A DNA stretch of 64,000 nt. It comes from an uncultured Butyrivibrio sp. GTDB taxonomy: Bacteria > Bacillota > Clostridia > Lachnospirales > Lachnospiraceae. The notes under the pieces were generated by a model that did no database searches, was not told the origin of the DNA, and saw only the letters and a program-made list of their open reading frames with translations. Where the stretch lies: NCBI GenBank assembly GCA_910577605.1, contig CAJTON010000007.1:31915-95914 (forward strand). Direction: 5' to 3'. Position numbers and translations under genes: made by a program. Positions 9,053 to 17,155 of the stretch are shown here, one piece after another (the stretch's first letter is position 1; each line of letters begins with the position of its first letter).

Positions 9053-9153
9053 CTTTACTTATGTGCGGGAAAACAGCGCATAATCAAGGAAACACTCTTC
9101 GGGTATACCATTATGTGTTGAGAAGCAACACATTAGCAAAGAAAGGAGCGGTT

Positions 9154-9522
9154 ATGGCATTAGGGGATACGTTCAAAGCGCTTTCGGAGGCGCTGCGGCG
9201 CCGGATACTGGTGATGCTGCGGGAGGGCAGAATGACGGCGGGCGACATCGCAAAGCGCCTGGGTATAACTCCGGCGGCACTGTCATATCATCTGTCGATG
9301 TTAAAAAAGTGCGATCTGGTGACTGAATACAAGGTAAAAAATTATGTATACTATGAGCTTAACACATCAGTGCTTGACGAGGTGGCTCTATGGTTCGGAC
9401 AGTTGGGAGGAAAGAAAAATGAAAACGAGAACAAGGATCCTTTGGCTGATAACGCTTCTTCCGATGATAATAGCGGCGGCAGCGGTTCAGTTTATGCCGG
9501 ACAGAATGCCGGCTCATTATAA
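9154..9522 (+). CDS. sdpR: ArsR/SdpR-family autorepressor
   Basis: A winged-helix repressor of 122 residues. The ArsR-type helix-turn-helix is MTAGDIAKRLGITPAALSYH (27-46), followed by the wing KNYVYYELN. SdpR-type proteins usually end near residue 90. Here the frame continues with a polar tail (residues about 88-122) that overlaps the start of sdpI by 104 nt in another frame. ATG 9154 is chosen because AAAGGAGCGG precedes it and the product starts MALGDTFKALSEALRRRILV as in the family; longer upstream reading would run through the promoter. In Bacillus the SdpR/SdpI pair senses and gives immunity to the toxin SdpC. No SdpABC genes are seen here. Confidence 0.85.
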   Translation: MALGDTFKALSEALRRRILVMLREGRMTAGDIAKRLGITPAALSYHLSMLKKCDLVTEYKVKNYVYYELNTSVLDEVALWFGQLGGKKNENENKDPLADNASSDDNSGGSGSVYAGQNAGSL

Positions 9523-10132
9523 TTTTCAGGGCGAAATAGATAGGTGGGGCTCCAAATACGAGAACTTCATTATGCCTGTCATTATAATAATTATGACGGC
9601 GGTATGGGTCCTGACGATTGCGGGAATGAATAAAAAGGCGGCGAGACAGGACATTACGGAGAAGCAGCGAAAGGAGGCGGCATCAAACGCTAATGTTATG
9701 TTTTATGTAGCGGTTGCAATGACGTTGTTTGAAACGGCTCTGTATTGCGTGATGCTTTGTGTGGATTTTCAGGCTGTTGAAAAGAACGCGTCTGCGTTTA
9801 CTGTGGATTTCTATAAAATAAGCGCTGTGCTGATAGGTGTTTTTACCGCTGTCATAGGCAATGTCGTTCCTAAGCTTAAACGCAACGCGCTTATCGGAGT
9901 GAGAACGAAATGGAGCCTTGAGGACGACGAAAACTGGAGCGCGACCAACCGTTTCGGCGGCGGACTTCTGATGATAGGCGGACTGCTTACGGTAACGGAA
10001 GCTCTCATTCTTGGAGGTCCTGCGTCGTTGATCGTCGCTTTGGCGATTCTTCTTGCTTGTAGCGGTATGTGTGTGTTATACTCATATCTGGTATACAAAA
10101 AAAGAAAGCGCACTGAACAAAATGGGGAATAA
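9419..10132 (+). CDS. sdpI: SdpI/DUF1648-family membrane protein
   Basis: A multi-pass membrane protein of 237 residues. It starts with a hydrophobic segment (WLITLLPMIIAAAAVQF), then the DUF1648 signature PDRMPAHYNFQGEIDRWGSK, three or four further transmembrane segments, and the SdpI-family loop NALIGVRTKWSLEDDENW. In Bacillus subtilis SdpI gives immunity to SdpC and can sequester SdpR at the membrane. The ATG at 9419 follows GGGAGGAAAG, which lies inside the end of sdpR, so translation of the two genes is coupled by overlap. The likely partner is the repressor encoded just upstream. Confidence 0.85.
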   Translation: MKTRTRILWLITLLPMIIAAAAVQFMPDRMPAHYNFQGEIDRWGSKYENFIMPVIIIIMTAVWVLTIAGMNKKAARQDITEKQRKEAASNANVMFYVAVAMTLFETALYCVMLCVDFQAVEKNASAFTVDFYKISAVLIGVFTAVIGNVVPKLKRNALIGVRTKWSLEDDENWSATNRFGGGLLMIGGLLTVTEALILGGPASLIVALAILLACSGMCVLYSYLVYKKRKRTEQNGE

Positions 10133-11201
10133 AAAAATTTATAATGGTGTTATCGACTGGTGGAAACTGGTATTCTGCACGGTCATTCTGATAATGCATG
10201 TGGGCGAATTTTTTAACGAAGGATTTTATCTGTTTGAGCATGGCGGCTATGCCGTCGAGTTTTTCTTTATCGTGTCGGGATATTTTATGTGCGCGCATGC
10301 GATGAAGCAGGAGCCGTCCGCCGGTCTGAGGAATATAGGCCGTGAGAATATAAAATTCATATCCGGCAAAATAAAGACCGTTCTTCCGGCGTATATCTAC
10401 GCATGGCTTCTGGCGTTCGCAATGTATATCTACAAGACGGGGATTGATGTATTAAAAAACGACGGCGTAAGAGCTTTTGTACTTAAAATCGTATACGCGC
10501 TCCCCAACCTGCTTCTGCTTGATATGGGAGGCATAAAGGGAACGGAGATACTGGGAGTTTCGTGGTATGTTTCGGCAATGCTTATAGTCATGTTCATAAC
10601 CTATCCCATGCTCAGAAAATGGGGGCGGAATTACTGTCTCATTGCAGCGCCGCTTATCGCGCTTCTTCTGTCAGGCTTCTATTCGTCGAGGTTCGGAGCG
10701 TATGAGGGCAGATATTTCTGGACCGGAATAATGCATCATGGGCTTCTGCGCGGTTTTGTGAGCATAAATATAGGCTGCTTTGCCTATGAGGTCTCAGTCT
10801 TTCTTAAAGACAAGACGGATCCGGGCGGCGTTAAGCGGACCCTTATATGTCTGGCGGAGCCTGCCGCCTATATAAGCGCGCTTGCGCTTATGCACTTCGG
10901 AGACGACAGGGCGTTGAATATAATAAATATACTGTTATTGATCGGCGTTTCGGTAACGATGAGCGGACGCAGTTTTTTTGCCTCAATATGTGATAACGGC
11001 GTATGCCGTTTCATGGGCAGACTGAGCCTTTGGGTGTATTTCTGTCAGTCTCCGGCAAGAATGTTCGTTCTCAAAAGGTTTCCGGACTGCTCATATAAAC
11101 GTGCGTTTGTGCTGATATTCGGACTTACCGCGCTTCTTACGGCTGTCGGAATGGGAATGCACGCGCTTATCTCAAAACGTAAAAACGGAGGAAAAATTTG
11201 A
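10122..11201 (+). CDS. Acyltransferase family 3 membrane protein
   Basis: A 359-residue integral membrane protein with about ten hydrophobic segments, of the OafA/YrhL-type acyltransferase-3 family. The early residues WWKLVFCTVILIMHVGEF place the conserved histidine in the first transmembrane helix, followed by EFFFIVSGYFM, the typical second motif. Family members O-acetylate or otherwise acylate surface polysaccharides, which fits the setting. The start overlaps the end of sdpI by 11 nt and has no strong ribosome binding site, so translational coupling is likely. The last codons overlap the TTG start of the next gene by 4 nt. The acyl acceptor is unknown. Confidence 0.82.
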   Translation: MGNKKIYNGVIDWWKLVFCTVILIMHVGEFFNEGFYLFEHGGYAVEFFFIVSGYFMCAHAMKQEPSAGLRNIGRENIKFISGKIKTVLPAYIYAWLLAFAMYIYKTGIDVLKNDGVRAFVLKIVYALPNLLLLDMGGIKGTEILGVSWYVSAMLIVMFITYPMLRKWGRNYCLIAAPLIALLLSGFYSSRFGAYEGRYFWTGIMHHGLLRGFVSINIGCFAYEVSVFLKDKTDPGGVKRTLICLAEPAAYISALALMHFGDDRALNIINILLLIGVSVTMSGRSFFASICDNGVCRFMGRLSLWVYFCQSPARMFVLKRFPDCSYKRAFVLIFGLTALLTAVGMGMHALISKRKNGGKI

Positions 11202-11809
11202 GCGATTATATTTTTTTGTTCGATCTTGATTCGACGATCACAAAGGTCGAGATACTGCCCGTGGTTGCGAAGCATCTGCCGGACAAAAGTATGTGGAATA
11301 AAATAAAAGAAATCACGGAGCGGACCATGCAGGGAGAGATACCGTTTGAGGAGAGCTTCCGCAAGCGCATAGGACTGCTTTCGGACGTTTCGGTCAGCAC
11401 CATAAAAGCTGTTATCGCCGATATTCCGCTTAATAAGAAGCTCGCGGATTTTATCAGGGAGAATAAAGAACGGTGCTATATGGTCACGGGAAATCTTGAC
11501 GTATGGATAGAGGGACTTCTGCCGAAGCTGGGACTTGAGGGAAGATGCTTCTGTTCGAGGACGACCGTGGAAAACGACAGGATAGTACGCGTTGACGAGG
11601 TCATGGACAAGGGCAGCGTGATAAAGAGTATGCCCAGACCTTTTGTGGCGGTTGGCGACGGCGATAACGACGCGGAGATGATAGGCGCTGCCGATGTGGG
11701 AATAGGCTTCGGCGGCGTCAGGGATATAGCGGAGTCGGTTCTAAAAAACGCCACTCACGCGGCGTATTCGGAGGAAGTATTATGTCAGTTTCTAAGACAA
11801 TTGTTATAA
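11198..11809 (+). CDS. HAD-superfamily phosphatase, SerB-like
   Basis: A 203-residue haloacid-dehalogenase phosphatase. Motif I is FDLDSTIT with nucleophile Asp9 and acid Asp11. Motif IV is AVGDGDNDAEMIGAADVGIGF near residue 150. The small helical cap between them resembles phosphoserine phosphatases. The start is TTG 11198, overlapping the preceding TGA, with GGAGGAAAAA upstream. It overlaps the next gene by 28 nt. Position beside nucleotidyltransferases and a PLP enzyme suggests it acts on a phosphorylated small alcohol or amino acid in decoration of a surface polymer; comparable phosphatases occur in Campylobacter capsule loci. The substrate is not determinable here. Confidence 0.8.
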   Translation: MSDYIFLFDLDSTITKVEILPVVAKHLPDKSMWNKIKEITERTMQGEIPFEESFRKRIGLLSDVSVSTIKAVIADIPLNKKLADFIRENKERCYMVTGNLDVWIEGLLPKLGLEGRCFCSRTTVENDRIVRVDEVMDKGSVIKSMPRPFVAVGDGDNDAEMIGAADVGIGFGGVRDIAESVLKNATHAAYSEEVLCQFLRQLL

Positions 11810-12435
11810 GCTGCGCCGGAATGGGGACAAGGCTGGGGATCGGAACCACCAAGGCGCTTGTAAGCGTTGACGGAAAGCCTCTCATAATAAGACAGCTTGA
11901 GCTGCTCGGCGATTATGACGATATCCGCATAGTGGTGGGTTATCAGATGGAAAAAGTGATAGAAACGGTACGGGCGTACCGGAACGACGTGCTTTTTGTT
12001 TTCAACCATAATTACAGGAATACAGGAACGGGCGGGAGTTTTTCGCTTGCGATGAAGCACGCGCGCGAGTATATAGTGCCGCTTGACGGGGATCTTCTGG
12101 TACACCCCGAAGATTTGAAAATGATACTTGAAAGCGACGGGGAATGTGTATGCGGGGCGGAGCCGGGAACGGACAACCCCATGCTTATGACCACCCAAAC
12201 CGCCGCGGACGGAAGGATCTACGCAACAGGCTTTTCAAGGGAACGGGGAGAATATGAGTGGACGGGACTCGCGCAGGTGAGGACGGACAGGCTTAAACCC
12301 GGACAGACACATGTGTGCGATATGCTTGAGGGACTTCTGCCGCTGCCCATGGTGAAGATACGCACCAAGGAAATAGACACCATGAACGATTACAGACACG
12401 CGGTAGAGTGGATAAGGAACAATTATCAGGATTAA
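11782..12435 (+). CDS. Nucleotidyltransferase (LicC/phospho-amine cytidylyltransferase-like)
   Basis: A 217-residue single-domain nucleotidyltransferase. It has the signature ISCAGMGTRLGIGTTKALVSV near the N-terminus (residues 9-29, with an unusual CAGMGTR instead of AAGxGxR), then IVPLDGDLLVHPEDL with the metal-binding aspartates. The size and early motif match enzymes that load CTP onto phosphocholine, phosphoethanolamine or phospho-amino acids rather than the larger sugar enzymes. GGAGG at 11773-11777 lies in the end of the phosphatase gene. Which phosphate compound is activated is unknown. It is probably co-transcribed with the phosphatase and with the fusion protein 15 nt downstream. Confidence 0.8.
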   Translation: MSVSKTIVISCAGMGTRLGIGTTKALVSVDGKPLIIRQLELLGDYDDIRIVVGYQMEKVIETVRAYRNDVLFVFNHNYRNTGTGGSFSLAMKHAREYIVPLDGDLLVHPEDLKMILESDGECVCGAEPGTDNPMLMTTQTAADGRIYATGFSRERGEYEWTGLAQVRTDRLKPGQTHVCDMLEGLLPLPMVKIRTKEIDTMNDYRHAVEWIRNNYQD

Positions 12436-12450
12436 TTTGAGGGGGATGCA

Positions 12451-14265
12451 ATGCAGGCGATAATTTTAGCGGCAGGTAAAGGAAAAAGACTTAAAGAGCG
12501 CACAGCGTACAACACCAAGTGTATGGTGGAGCTGGGCGGCGTTACTTTGATAGAGCGCGCCCTCCGTCTTCTGGACTGCGGTGAAATAGATAAAATAACG
12601 ATAGTGTGCGGCTACTGCAAAAGCAAGCTTAAAGCGTTTGTGGATTCTCTGTGCATAAATACTCCCATTGCGTTTGTCGATAACGACGATTACGAAAATA
12701 CCAACAATATATATTCGCTCGGTCTGGCGGTGCAGAGCGTCGGCGCTGAGGACATGATCGTAATGGAGTCGGATATCGTGTTTGAAAAAAAGGTGCTTCA
12801 AAGGCTTCTGGACAGTAAATGGGATTGCACCGCTATGGTCGCGAAGCCGGAGCCGTGGATGGACGGAGATATCGTCACGCTTGACGGCGAAGGGCTGATA
12901 GACGGCTTTATCGGTGCGCGCGAGTACAATCCCGCGGATTATCCGTCGTACTATAAGACCGTCAGCATGTACAGGTTTTCACGGAAGTTTATGGGCGATG
13001 TTTTTTCCGGAAGACTTGCGGAATATATGGGGTCAAATAAGGAGCGCGCGGTCTACGAATCCGCGATAAGACTCGCGCAGGGACATGACATCCATACGAT
13101 AAGGCTTAACGGCGAGCGTTGGTACGAGATAAACGACATTCAGGATATAGATATCGCGGAAACTATTTTCGCAAGCGGAACGGAAAGGCTCAAGAAATAT
13201 CAGAGGCGCTTCGGCGGCTACTGGCGTTATCAGGGCATGAAGGATTTCTGCTATCTTGTGAATCCTTTTTTTCCCAACGAACGTCTTATAAACGAAATGT
13301 CGTCGAATTTTAACACGCTTATAAGGGAGTATCCGTCCGGCATGGCTGTCAATTCATTTCTCGCCGCCAATTATTTTGGGGTGCGCGATGAGCAGGTGTG
13401 CGTCGGGAACGGTACGGCGGAGCTTATTAAATCGCTTATGGAGCATCACGACGGCAAAATAGGCATGGCTTATCCCACGTTTGAGGAATATCCGCACCGC
13501 AAAAAAGAAAGCGACATAATCCCGTTTTATGTGGCGGACAGGGATTTTGACTATACCGCGGACGACGTGATGGGCTTTTACGAGGATAATCCGGTTCAGG
13601 CGATAGTGCTTGTGAATCCTGACAATCCCACAGGGCATTTTATCATGCGCGACGATATTCTGCGCATGGAGGAGTGGGCGCGCGGCAGGGACATAAGGAT
13701 AATAGTTGACGAATCCTTCGTGGATTTCGCTAAGGTGGAGGAGAATCAGACGCTGCTTGACGCGGCGCTGCTTGACAAGCACCCTAACCTTATTGTGATA
13801 AAAAGCATTTCAAAGTCCTTCGGCGTTGCGGGCTTGAGGCTCGGAGTTCTTGCGTCTGCGGACAAAGAGCTTATACGTTTTATGAAAAAGGACGTTGCGA
13901 TCTGGAATATAAATTCTTTTGCCGAATATTATATGCAGATAATATCAAAATACAGAGCCGATTATGAGAGCGCCATGAACCGCTTTATGGAGGTGCGGGA
14001 GAGGTATCTTGACAAGCTCGCGAAAATCGCGGGACTTAAGGTCTATCCCTCGCAGGCGAATTATGTAATGTGCCGTATAGAGAATCGTTATACCTCGACG
14101 GAGCTTGCGGATATACTGCTTAACAGATACAATATTCTTATTAAGGATCTTTCGACTAAGGACGGTCTTTTTGGCGGCAATTACATAAGGCTTTCGGTAA
14201 AGACGGACGAGGAAAACGACGCGATGGCGGAGGCTTTGGCGGAGCTTTTCGGGACGGCTGAATAG
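12451..14265 (+). CDS. Nucleotidyltransferase-PLP aminotransferase/decarboxylase fusion
   Basis: A 604-residue two-domain protein. Residues 1 to about 235 are a nucleotidyltransferase (IILAAGKGKRLKERT, then VMESDIVFEKK). Residues about 265-604 are a fold-type I PLP enzyme resembling HisC and threonine-phosphate decarboxylase: CVGNGTAELIKSL, VNPDNPTGHF, IIVDESFVDF, and the PLP-binding Lys455 in KSISKSFGVAGLRLG. Fusions of this kind are known where a phosphate compound is made and activated in sequence; examples are PntC fused to aminoethylphosphonate transaminase, and separate PLP enzymes making ethanolamine or serinol phosphate in Campylobacter capsule loci. I infer a product such as CDP-ethanolamine or CDP-serinol. 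Start follows GAGGGGGATGCA. No phosphonate (ppm) genes are visible. Confidence 0.85.
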   Translation: MQAIILAAGKGKRLKERTAYNTKCMVELGGVTLIERALRLLDCGEIDKITIVCGYCKSKLKAFVDSLCINTPIAFVDNDDYENTNNIYSLGLAVQSVGAEDMIVMESDIVFEKKVLQRLLDSKWDCTAMVAKPEPWMDGDIVTLDGEGLIDGFIGAREYNPADYPSYYKTVSMYRFSRKFMGDVFSGRLAEYMGSNKERAVYESAIRLAQGHDIHTIRLNGERWYEINDIQDIDIAETIFASGTERLKKYQRRFGGYWRYQGMKDFCYLVNPFFPNERLINEMSSNFNTLIREYPSGMAVNSFLAANYFGVRDEQVCVGNGTAELIKSLMEHHDGKIGMAYPTFEEYPHRKKESDIIPFYVADRDFDYTADDVMGFYEDNPVQAIVLVNPDNPTGHFIMRDDILRMEEWARGRDIRIIVDESFVDFAKVEENQTLLDAALLDKHPNLIVIKSISKSFGVAGLRLGVLASADKELIRFMKKDVAIWNINSFAEYYMQIISKYRADYESAMNRFMEVRERYLDKLAKIAGLKVYPSQANYVMCRIENRYTSTELADILLNRYNILIKDLSTKDGLFGGNYIRLSVKTDEENDAMAEALAELFGTAE

Positions 14266-14278
14266 ATTGGAGATATTC

Positions 14279-15268
14279 ATGAACATTGCGGATATGCATT
14301 GCGATACCATAAGCAAAATATACAAGGCGCGCGGCAGGGGTGAGAATCCGGGACTGCGCGTCAATGATTTATCTGTGGACCTTGAAGGTATGAAAAGCGC
14401 GGGTTATATTATGCAGTTTTTCGCCTGCTTCGTAGATATGGCTGAGTATGACGATCCCTACAAAACTCTTATTGAAATGATAGACGTTTTTGACGGGGAA
14501 ATCGCTAAGAACGGCGATCTCATCGGCAGAGCGCTTTGTTATGACGATATAGAGCGCAATATGAGGAATGATATTATGTCGGCCCTGCTTACGGTCGAGG
14601 AGGGCGGAACATTCGGCGGCAGTATTGAAAGACTGAAGGAAGCGTACGGACGCGGAGTGAGGCTTGTAACTCTGACATGGAATTATGAGAACGAGCTTGG
14701 CTATCCCAACCATGTAGGCGGGGACGGAAATATTTACGGCAGGGCGAATACTGATTCGGGGCTGAAGGCGCGGGGCATAGAGTTCGTTAAGGAGATGGAA
14801 AGGCTGCATATGATAGTCGATGTATCGCATCTTGGGGACGCGGGCTTTTACGACGTTGCCGCGAATACCCGAAAACCCTTTGCCGCCAGTCATTCTAACG
14901 CTAGAGGACAGACCGCGCATGTCAGGAACCTTACGGACGATATGATAAGGATACTGGCAGAGAGAGGCGGAATAACTGGTATAAATTTCTGCCCTGTTTT
15001 TCTTCGAGAGGGCTATGTAAGGGAAGAGGACTGCGTAAGCTATATAAGCGATATGGTCAGACACGCGCTTTATATCAGAAAAATCGGCGGAACAGAGGTT
15101 ATAGCCCTTGGGAGCGATCTTGACGGAATAGGCGGCAGACTTGAAATCGGTAAATGCTCGCTTATGCCTGCGCTCGGTGAGGCTCTGCACGACGGGGGAT
15201 TTAGCTATGACGAGGTGGATTCCATTATGTATAAAAACGTTCTTCGATTTTTACGAGAGGTTTTATGA
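14279..15268 (+). CDS. Membrane dipeptidase-like, peptidase family M19
   Basis: A 329-residue metallopeptidase of the renal dipeptidase family. Zinc ligands are visible in ADMHCDTI near the N-terminus, the bridging glutamate in LLTVEEGG, and histidines in VDVSHLGD and ASHSNARG. The C-terminus carries ALGSDLDGIGG, another family signature. It lacks a signal peptide, so it is probably cytosolic and cleaves dipeptides (possibly with D-residues). ATG 14279 is chosen for its spacing from TTGGAG; an upstream in-frame ATG at 14267 adds only four residues. It may be the last gene of the preceding operon (13 nt from the fusion gene). Confidence 0.9.
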   Translation: MNIADMHCDTISKIYKARGRGENPGLRVNDLSVDLEGMKSAGYIMQFFACFVDMAEYDDPYKTLIEMIDVFDGEIAKNGDLIGRALCYDDIERNMRNDIMSALLTVEEGGTFGGSIERLKEAYGRGVRLVTLTWNYENELGYPNHVGGDGNIYGRANTDSGLKARGIEFVKEMERLHMIVDVSHLGDAGFYDVAANTRKPFAASHSNARGQTAHVRNLTDDMIRILAERGGITGINFCPVFLREGYVREEDCVSYISDMVRHALYIRKIGGTEVIALGSDLDGIGGRLEIGKCSLMPALGEALHDGGFSYDEVDSIMYKNVLRFLREVL

Positions 15269-15288
15269 TATAGATTGAGGAGTGAATT

Positions 15289-15573
15289 ATGAAAAGAAAG
15301 CCGATAACTGAAGACATGATTTTAAAAAACGCCAAAAATACTCCTGATCTTGTTGAGATACAGAGGCAGGTGAGGATGAAGATGGCTACCCAGCTTGCCG
15401 AAAAAAGAAAGGCCAGAAGAATGACGCAGACCGATGTGTCCGCCATAACGGGAATAAAGAGATCGAATATCAGCCGTTTGGAAACAGGCTGTTATAACCC
15501 TACGCTGGATTCGATAGTGAGAATAGCGGACAGCATAGGACTGAAGGTCAATATTACTTTTTCCGAAAAATAA
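15289..15573 (+). CDS. XRE-family helix-turn-helix regulator (HigA-like)
   Basis: A small DNA-binding protein of 94 residues. The helix-turn-helix spans about residues 32-86, with AEKRKARRMTQTDVSAITGI followed by KRSNISRLETGCYNPTLDSI, typical of Cro/CI and HigA-type antitoxins. The N-terminal 30 residues (EDMILKNAKNTPDLVEIQRQ) resemble those of HigA antitoxins. No toxin gene is next to it: upstream is the M19 peptidase and downstream the spore protein. GAGGAG precedes the start. It may be an orphan antitoxin or a plain regulator. Confidence 0.8.
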   Translation: MKRKPITEDMILKNAKNTPDLVEIQRQVRMKMATQLAEKRKARRMTQTDVSAITGIKRSNISRLETGCYNPTLDSIVRIADSIGLKVNITFSEK

Positions 15574-15595
15574 ACGCATATGAATAATTAATTTT

Positions 15596-15651
15596 TCTCC
15601 CGGACAAAATAATCTCGTCGCAGTACGGCGATAATTTATTTTTCCGGGAGA
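15596..15651 (+). promoter_or_regulatory. Long hairpin covering the ribosome binding site of the spore gene
   Basis: TCTCCCGGA (15596-15604) is perfectly complementary to TCCGGGAGA (15643-15651), and the stem extends inward with AAAATAA (15606-15612) and TTATTTT (15636-15642). The 3' arm contains GGGAG, which is the only plausible Shine-Dalgarno for the ATG at 15657. The structure could therefore act as a terminator-like boundary after the XRE gene or keep the spore gene untranslated when transcribed from upstream. The T-run normally expected after a terminator is weak. Confidence 0.6.
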
Positions 15652-15656
15652 TTATT

Positions 15657-17045
15657 ATGACGAGTGTGAGTGAAAGTTCTTCGGAAAATTCCCGTCTTTT
15701 TGCAAAGATAGTAGGGCCGGAGCGTAATTTTGATATTATAAACAAAAAAACAGAGATAGGCGGAAGGGCTGCGGAATTTTACATGATAGACGGATTCGTT
15801 AAGGACGACATCATGGAAAAGCTTCTGGAGTCTTTTATTGCGCTTAAACCTAAGGAGCTGCCGGACAGTCCGGAGGGCTTTATGGATATGGTTCCATATA
15901 TAGAGGTCACTCCGAGGGAAACGCTTGAGGACGCGGCGAAGGATATGCTGATGGGAATGGTATGTATGTTTCTTGACGGATATCGGACCTGTTTTGTTAT
16001 AGACTGCCGGACTTATCCTGCCAGAGGCGTTTCCGAGCCGTGGAAAAACAGAGTGCTTCGAGGTTCAAGGGACGGCTTTGTGGAGACGATAGCGGCTAAC
16101 GTCGCGCTTATAAGAAGGAGGATAAGGACTCCCGATTTCTGTGTTGAAATGATGGACGCGGGAACGATGTCGCATACAGACATCGCGTTTGCGTATATAC
16201 AGGGCAAGGCGGACGTAAAGCTTCTGCAGAGCCTTAAGGACAGAGTGAAAAAAATCAAGGTCGAAGCCCTGACTATGAATATCGAGAGCCTTGCGGAGGT
16301 GCTGCTTCCCGGAGCATATATAAACCCCTTCCCGAAATTCAAATATTCCGAGCGCCCCGACAGCGCAGCGGCGGCAATTTTTGACGGAAATATAGTGATA
16401 CTTGTGGACAATTCCCCGGCGGTGATAATTGTGCCGACTTCGATATTCGATGTGGCGGAGGAGGCGGACGATTATTATTTTCCTCCGGTTACCGGAACGT
16501 ATATAAAGCTTTCGAGGTATCTTATATCAATAGCTTCTCTTATAATGACGCCGCTGTGGATAGTTTTTCTCAACAATCCGCAGATGGTTCCTGAATGGCT
16601 GAGTTTTATACTTATCGACGAATCGGCTTCGACCTCGACGGTACCTGTCATATGGCAGCTTTTTATACTGGAATTCTGTATCGACGGACTGCGGCTTGCC
16701 GCCGTCAACACGCCGACGCTTCTAAGCACGCCGTTAAGCGTTATCGCCGGTATCGTTGTCGGCGAATACGCGGTAAGCTCGGGCTGGTTTGACGCGGAAT
16801 GTCTGCTGTATATGGCTTTTGTAACGATCGGAACGTACACTCAGGCGAGCTATGAGGTGGGCTACGCCATTAAATTTTTCAGAATGGTAATGCTTGTGGC
16901 ATGCTGGTTCTTCGGATGGTTTCTGCTCACGATGGCGTTTAACAGGACTATTTCGGGAAAAAGCTATATATATCCTCTCATACCGTTCAACGGAAAGATG
17001 TTGGCGCGGAAAATATTCCGTCTGCGTCTCGGAAAGGAAAAATAA
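15657..17045 (+). CDS. spoVAF: GerA/SpoVAF-family spore germination membrane protein
   Basis: A 462-residue protein of the GerA A-subunit family. A long N-terminal hydrophilic region (about 1-280) includes VIDCRTYPARGVSEPWKNRV, close to the conserved R-x2-x-EP motif of GerAA/SpoVAF proteins. The C-terminal part has four or five membrane segments (YLISIASLIMTPLWIVFL, then TPTLLSTPLSVIAGIVVGEY). It lies in the inner spore membrane in known cases and affects germination. No gerB/gerC or other spoVA genes are next to it, so SpoVAF-like is preferred over a nutrient receptor. The short, polar N-terminus and length fit SpoVAF. Start ATG 15657 is 6 nt after a GGGAG held in a hairpin. Confidence 0.85.
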   Translation: MTSVSESSSENSRLFAKIVGPERNFDIINKKTEIGGRAAEFYMIDGFVKDDIMEKLLESFIALKPKELPDSPEGFMDMVPYIEVTPRETLEDAAKDMLMGMVCMFLDGYRTCFVIDCRTYPARGVSEPWKNRVLRGSRDGFVETIAANVALIRRRIRTPDFCVEMMDAGTMSHTDIAFAYIQGKADVKLLQSLKDRVKKIKVEALTMNIESLAEVLLPGAYINPFPKFKYSERPDSAAAAIFDGNIVILVDNSPAVIIVPTSIFDVAEEADDYYFPPVTGTYIKLSRYLISIASLIMTPLWIVFLNNPQMVPEWLSFILIDESASTSTVPVIWQLFILEFCIDGLRLAAVNTPTLLSTPLSVIAGIVVGEYAVSSGWFDAECLLYMAFVTIGTYTQASYEVGYAIKFFRMVMLVACWFFGWFLLTMAFNRTISGKSYIYPLIPFNGKMLARKIFRLRLGKEK

Positions 17046-17056
17046 GAATAAAAATA

Positions 17057-17130
17057 ACCGCCGGACGGCGATCGCGGTCCGCTGCTTCGGAAAATTATCC
17101 GTAACAGCGCCGAAGATGTCGCCCGGCGGT
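17057..17130. terminator. Structured region between convergent spoVAF and pepF
   Basis: ACCGCCGG (17057-17064) pairs with CCGGCGGT (17123-17130), and the interior holds further complementary pieces (GGCGA with TCGCC, CTTCGG with CCGAAG). On the + strand TTTGTGTTT follows the stem; on the - strand the run after the stem is A/T rich (TATTTTTATTC). It sits in the 110-nt gap between two convergent genes and probably terminates both. Confidence 0.6.
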
Positions 17131-17155
17131 TTGTGTTTCCGTAACGTTGCCGCGT

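Noticed and set aside
9001..9153. Longer N-terminus for the SdpR-type regulator
   Set aside because: It would be read through the promoter -10 and the operator-like repeats, and the family start MALGDTFKAL has its own ribosome binding site at 9154.
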